A stretch of 14,597 bases of DNA from assembly GCA_044433405.1 (NCBI GenBank), contig JAWXTQ010000042.1, positions 1 through 14,597 on the forward strand, given 5' to 3'. The first letter of the stretch is position 1. The number at the start of each line of letters is the position of its first letter. The translations under genes and the position numbers were made by a program. The notes under the pieces are model-generated. The model did not search any database, was not told the origin of the DNA, and worked only from the letters and a program-made list of their open reading frames with translations. The stretch comes from CAMQVM01 sp044433405. GTDB taxonomy: Bacteria > Bacteroidota > Bacteroidia > Bacteroidales > Rikenellaceae. Positions 13,497-14,597 of this stretch are shown in pieces.

Positions 13497-14597
13497 TACT
13501 TGATATATATTGTATAGGGCATTAAACACACTATTTTATCACCAGTTATACTGCTTTTTACTCTTTCAAATTCGGTAAATAGGCGGCTTTCGATTTTTGT
13601 GTTATTCTCTACACTTATTTTAGTTCCTCCCATTATTGTGTTCAGTAGCATACCTATTGTCGATTCATCACTGTTGTAGGTTTGTATTCTAAACGACGAT
13701 AAAACGTTTGCTCTATCTGCTGCCAGTAGTATAGACTCTTTTAACCCTCCTAGATGGTCAACAAGGTTGACTTTTTGCGCATCCACTCCGCTCCAAATCC
13801 TGCCCTGTGCAATGTTGTTCACCTCTTCGATGGTGAGGTTGCGCCCCTCTGCCACTTTCTCAACAAATATGTCGTAGGTTCTCTCAACTCCACTTTGTAA
13901 ATATCGAAGCTCCTTGCTACTCAAGGCTCTGGTGAATGTTTGCATATCGGCCGATGGGTTTGTGGTTACACTCTCTACGCTTATTCCCAATTTATCTTTT
14001 AGCCCTTTTTGTGCATTAAACATTATGCCATACACCCCTATAGAACCAGTGGTGGTGGTAGGCTCAGCTACAATAATATCGGCTGCTGCAGCAATGTAGT
14101 ATCCCCCAGATGCGGCTATCGACCCCATCGAAACCACTACTGGCTTTTGCTCTCTTGCGCACTTTACGGCGTGCCAGATATTGTCTGAAGCTAGTGCACT
14201 TCCCCCTGGAGAGTTTATTCTAATCACTATTGCTTTTACTTTGTCGTCGCTAGCTGCTTTCTGTAGCTTGCTTATTATGCTGTTGCTTGTCACCTCTTTG
14301 GTAGTTCCTGTTGCGGTTGTTACTATTGAACCATCAACATATATAAGTGCTACTTTGTTTGGCGAATATGCCTCTTTGCTCCCCTCTGTAGTTCTTGTGT
14401 AGTCGCTAAGCGAAATGGTATTAAAGTAGGGTAGTGATAGCTCTCTTGCCACATAACCTCCAATTTGGTCAGGATATATCAGTTCATCTACTAGCAACTC
14501 TTCTACCGCTTTATCGCTAGAGTTAATAGCTAGGTCGGTTGCTAACTTCTGTAGATGTGTAGAGTCTATATCACGTGCCGAGGCAACTTCACCCACC
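13496..14597 (-). CDS. sppA: Signal peptide peptidase SppA, 67K type (partial, N-terminus beyond window)
   Basis: The C-terminal 366 or so residues of a protease IV-type membrane serine protease (family S49) that degrades leftover signal peptides. Visible motifs are ALIYVDGSI, AIVIRINSPGGSALASDNIW and VVVSMGSIAASGGYYIAAAADIIVAEPTTTTGSIGV. In the last, the serine of AASGG is the nucleophile by analogy with E. coli Ser409. The visible part before it is the end of the N-terminal S49 domain. The lysine partner and the membrane anchor would lie in the missing part. The frame is open to the window edge. A GTG at 14594-14596 is only an in-frame valine codon and not the true start. The stop (TAA at 13496-13498) overlaps the radA ATG by one base. 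Confidence 0.92.
   Translation of the reverse strand, partial: VGEVASARDIDSTHLQKLATDLAINSSDKAVEELLVDELIYPDQIGGYVARELSLPYFNTISLSDYTRTTEGSKEAYSPNKVALIYVDGSIVTTATGTTKEVTSNSIISKLQKAASDDKVKAIVIRINSPGGSALASDNIWHAVKCAREQKPVVVSMGSIAASGGYYIAAAADIIVAEPTTTTGSIGVYGIMFNAQKGLKDKLGISVESVTTNPSADMQTFTRALSSKELRYLQSGVERTYDIFVEKVAEGRNLTIEEVNNIAQGRIWSGVDAQKVNLVDHLGGLKESILLAADRANVLSSFRIQTYNSDESTIGMLLNTIMGGTKISVENNTKIESRLFTEFERVKSSITGDKIVCLMPYTIYIK

Noticed and set aside
13914..14402. Two plus-strand open frames (61 and 73 codons) opposite sppA
   Set aside because: Hydrophobic-looking shadows of the S49 domain. No homology or independent signals.

Overview
The window looks like chromosomal DNA of a low-GC member of the Bacteroidota, probably the order Bacteroidales. 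Three things point there: two promoters of the TAnnTTTG type, A-rich leaders instead of strong Shine-Dalgarno sites, and typical Bacteroidota families (a WcaK-like pyruvyl transferase cluster, DUF1080/3-keto-disaccharide hydrolase, and a Gfo/Idh oxidoreductase). No rRNA, tRNA, CRISPR array, integrase or transposase gene was seen.

Region 1 (1-5923) is the end of a surface polysaccharide (capsule, exopolysaccharide or O-antigen) locus. Four plus-strand genes encode a GT4 glycosyltransferase, a polysaccharide pyruvyl transferase, a GT2 glycosyltransferase and a second GT4-like glycosyltransferase. A Wzx-type flippase on the minus strand meets them tail to tail with 2 bp between the stop codons. 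Together they would build a pyruvylated repeat unit and move it across the inner membrane. The initiating transferase and polymerase are not in the window.

Region 2 (5924-6351) is a gene-free 428 bp stretch. It holds the flippase promoter, a branched-hairpin repeat, a bidirectional terminator-like hairpin, a GC-rich hairpin cluster and a strong minus-strand terminator.

Region 3 (6352-11013) is a two-gene minus-strand operon: a Gfo/Idh/MocA oxidoreductase, then a 1123-residue secreted protein with HEAT-like repeats and two DUF1080 domains. The pair fits glycoside cleavage through a 3-keto intermediate.

Region 4 (11014-12128) is a 1.1 kb gene-free stretch and the most unusual part of the window. 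Beyond the operon promoter it contains an inverted repeat of about 830 bp. Each half is a multi-hairpin module. The two halves differ in sequence in ways that preserve base pairing, and nearly all non-Watson-Crick pairs become G-U wobbles on one strand only: minus for the left half, plus for the right. This suggests two divergently oriented structured RNAs or single-stranded DNA elements. A sequence-related module recurs in region 2. I do not recognise a named family.

Region 5 (12129-14597) has the housekeeping genes radA and sppA (partial, running off the window end), which overlap by one base on the minus strand.
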